Assembly (NCBI GenBank): GCA_017445225.1
Contig: JAFSUN010000010.1
Location: 1 to 64,000, forward strand
DNA length: 64,000 nt
Source: Erysipelotrichaceae bacterium
GTDB lineage: Bacteria; Bacillota_I; Bacilli_A; Erysipelotrichales; Erysipelotrichaceae
Direction: 5' to 3'
How positions within the stretch are numbered: position 1 is the first letter of the stretch; every line of letters begins with the position of its first letter. A program made the translations under genes and the position numbers. This document shows, piece by piece, positions 63,907-64,000 of this stretch. The notes under the pieces are model-generated. The model had not been told where the DNA came from. It did no database searches and saw only the letters and a list, made by a program, of their open reading frames with translations.

Positions 63907-64000
63907 CTACACCTTCCTCTGTTCTTTCTTGCCGAACAGGCCCGTAGGCTTGATGAACAGCATGACGATCAGGATGCCGAACGAAATGAACTGGCTGGCC
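63907..64000 (-). CDS. livH: LivH permease, C-terminal end (partial)
   Basis: The frame ending in a TAG at 63907-63909 reads F-G-I-L-I-V-M-L-F-I-K-P-T-G-L-F-G-K-K-E, the usual C-terminus of LivH. It continues off the window. Three bases separate it from livM. Confidence 0.85.
   Translation of the reverse strand, partial: ASQFISFGILIVMLFIKPTGLFGKKEQRKV

Overview
The window is a chromosomal piece of a low- to mid-GC Gram-positive bacterium (Bacillota). The evidence is the gene set and order: rplU–prp–rpmA–obg with an L27 that carries a cleavable N-terminal extension, recU–ponA facing dnaD–nth, yqeH–yhbY–nadD/yqeK, asp23–fakA–recG, plsY, and parE–parC. Among Bacillota, an Erysipelotrichia-like gut anaerobe is my best guess (phospho-beta-glucosidases, a sensory [FeFe]-hydrogenase, BspA-like surface repeats). 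That is inference, because no 16S gene is present. No tRNA, rRNA, CRISPR array, insertion sequence or prophage was seen. Most genes are on the minus strand in tight operons.

Layout. 1-0.95 kb: an AT-rich fragment with a DUF4279-like protein and a damaged upstream ORF. 1.0-8.0 kb: cell-wall/division operon murG–murB–divIB–asp23–fakA–recG. 8.1-9.7 kb: ruvA–ruvB. 9.8-13.8 kb: an unknown membrane protein, rtcB, and a divergent WYL-type regulator with a GNAT acetyltransferase; the regulator's promoter contains a repeated operator-like motif. 13.8-21.6 kb: an iron alcohol dehydrogenase, an unknown protein, a PP2C phosphatase with a PAS-linked [FeFe]-hydrogenase-like sensor, a lipoprotein metalloprotease, and a MmcQ/YjbR–EVE-like protein. 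21.7-25.8 kb: a beta-glucoside operon (licT–PTS EIIBC–6-phospho-beta-glucosidase) with a promoter and a RAT/terminator switch. 25.8-30 kb: threonine degradation (tdh–kbl plus a small protein) and a second phospho-beta-glucosidase. 30.2-32.6 kb: the L21/L27/Obg operon with promoter and leader. 32.8-33.6 kb: an AT-rich cassette with a 48-residue hydrophobic/basic peptide whose ribosome site is locked in a hairpin, plus a membrane protein. 33.6-39.3 kb: gdhA followed by a phosphonate biosynthesis operon. 39.5-44.5 kb: recU–ponA, nth–dnaD and a thioredoxin-fold-like protein. 44.5-54.8 kb: nadD/yqeK, yhbY, yqeH, an acidic membrane protein, parC, parE and a divergent ligA. 54.9-57.9 kb: plsY and a large secreted GH25 protein. 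58-64 kb: a seven-gene operon livM–livG–livF–UroD-like–cyuA-like–azlC–azlD, with the end of livH at the window edge.

The most notable system is the phosphonate operon. A single 668-residue protein joins a LicC/PntC-type nucleotidyltransferase, an HxGH cytidylyltransferase-like domain and PEP mutase. It is followed by an iron-dependent alcohol dehydrogenase and phosphonopyruvate decarboxylase. No aminotransferase is present, so the predicted head group is 2-hydroxyethylphosphonate, probably activated as a CMP ester, rather than 2-aminoethylphosphonate. Other points of interest are the amino-acid operon that couples a Liv importer, a corrinoid-methyltransferase-like UroD protein, a cysteine desulfidase-like enzyme and an AzlCD exporter; the RBS-sequestered small peptide; and the hydrogenase-like sensor with its phosphatase.
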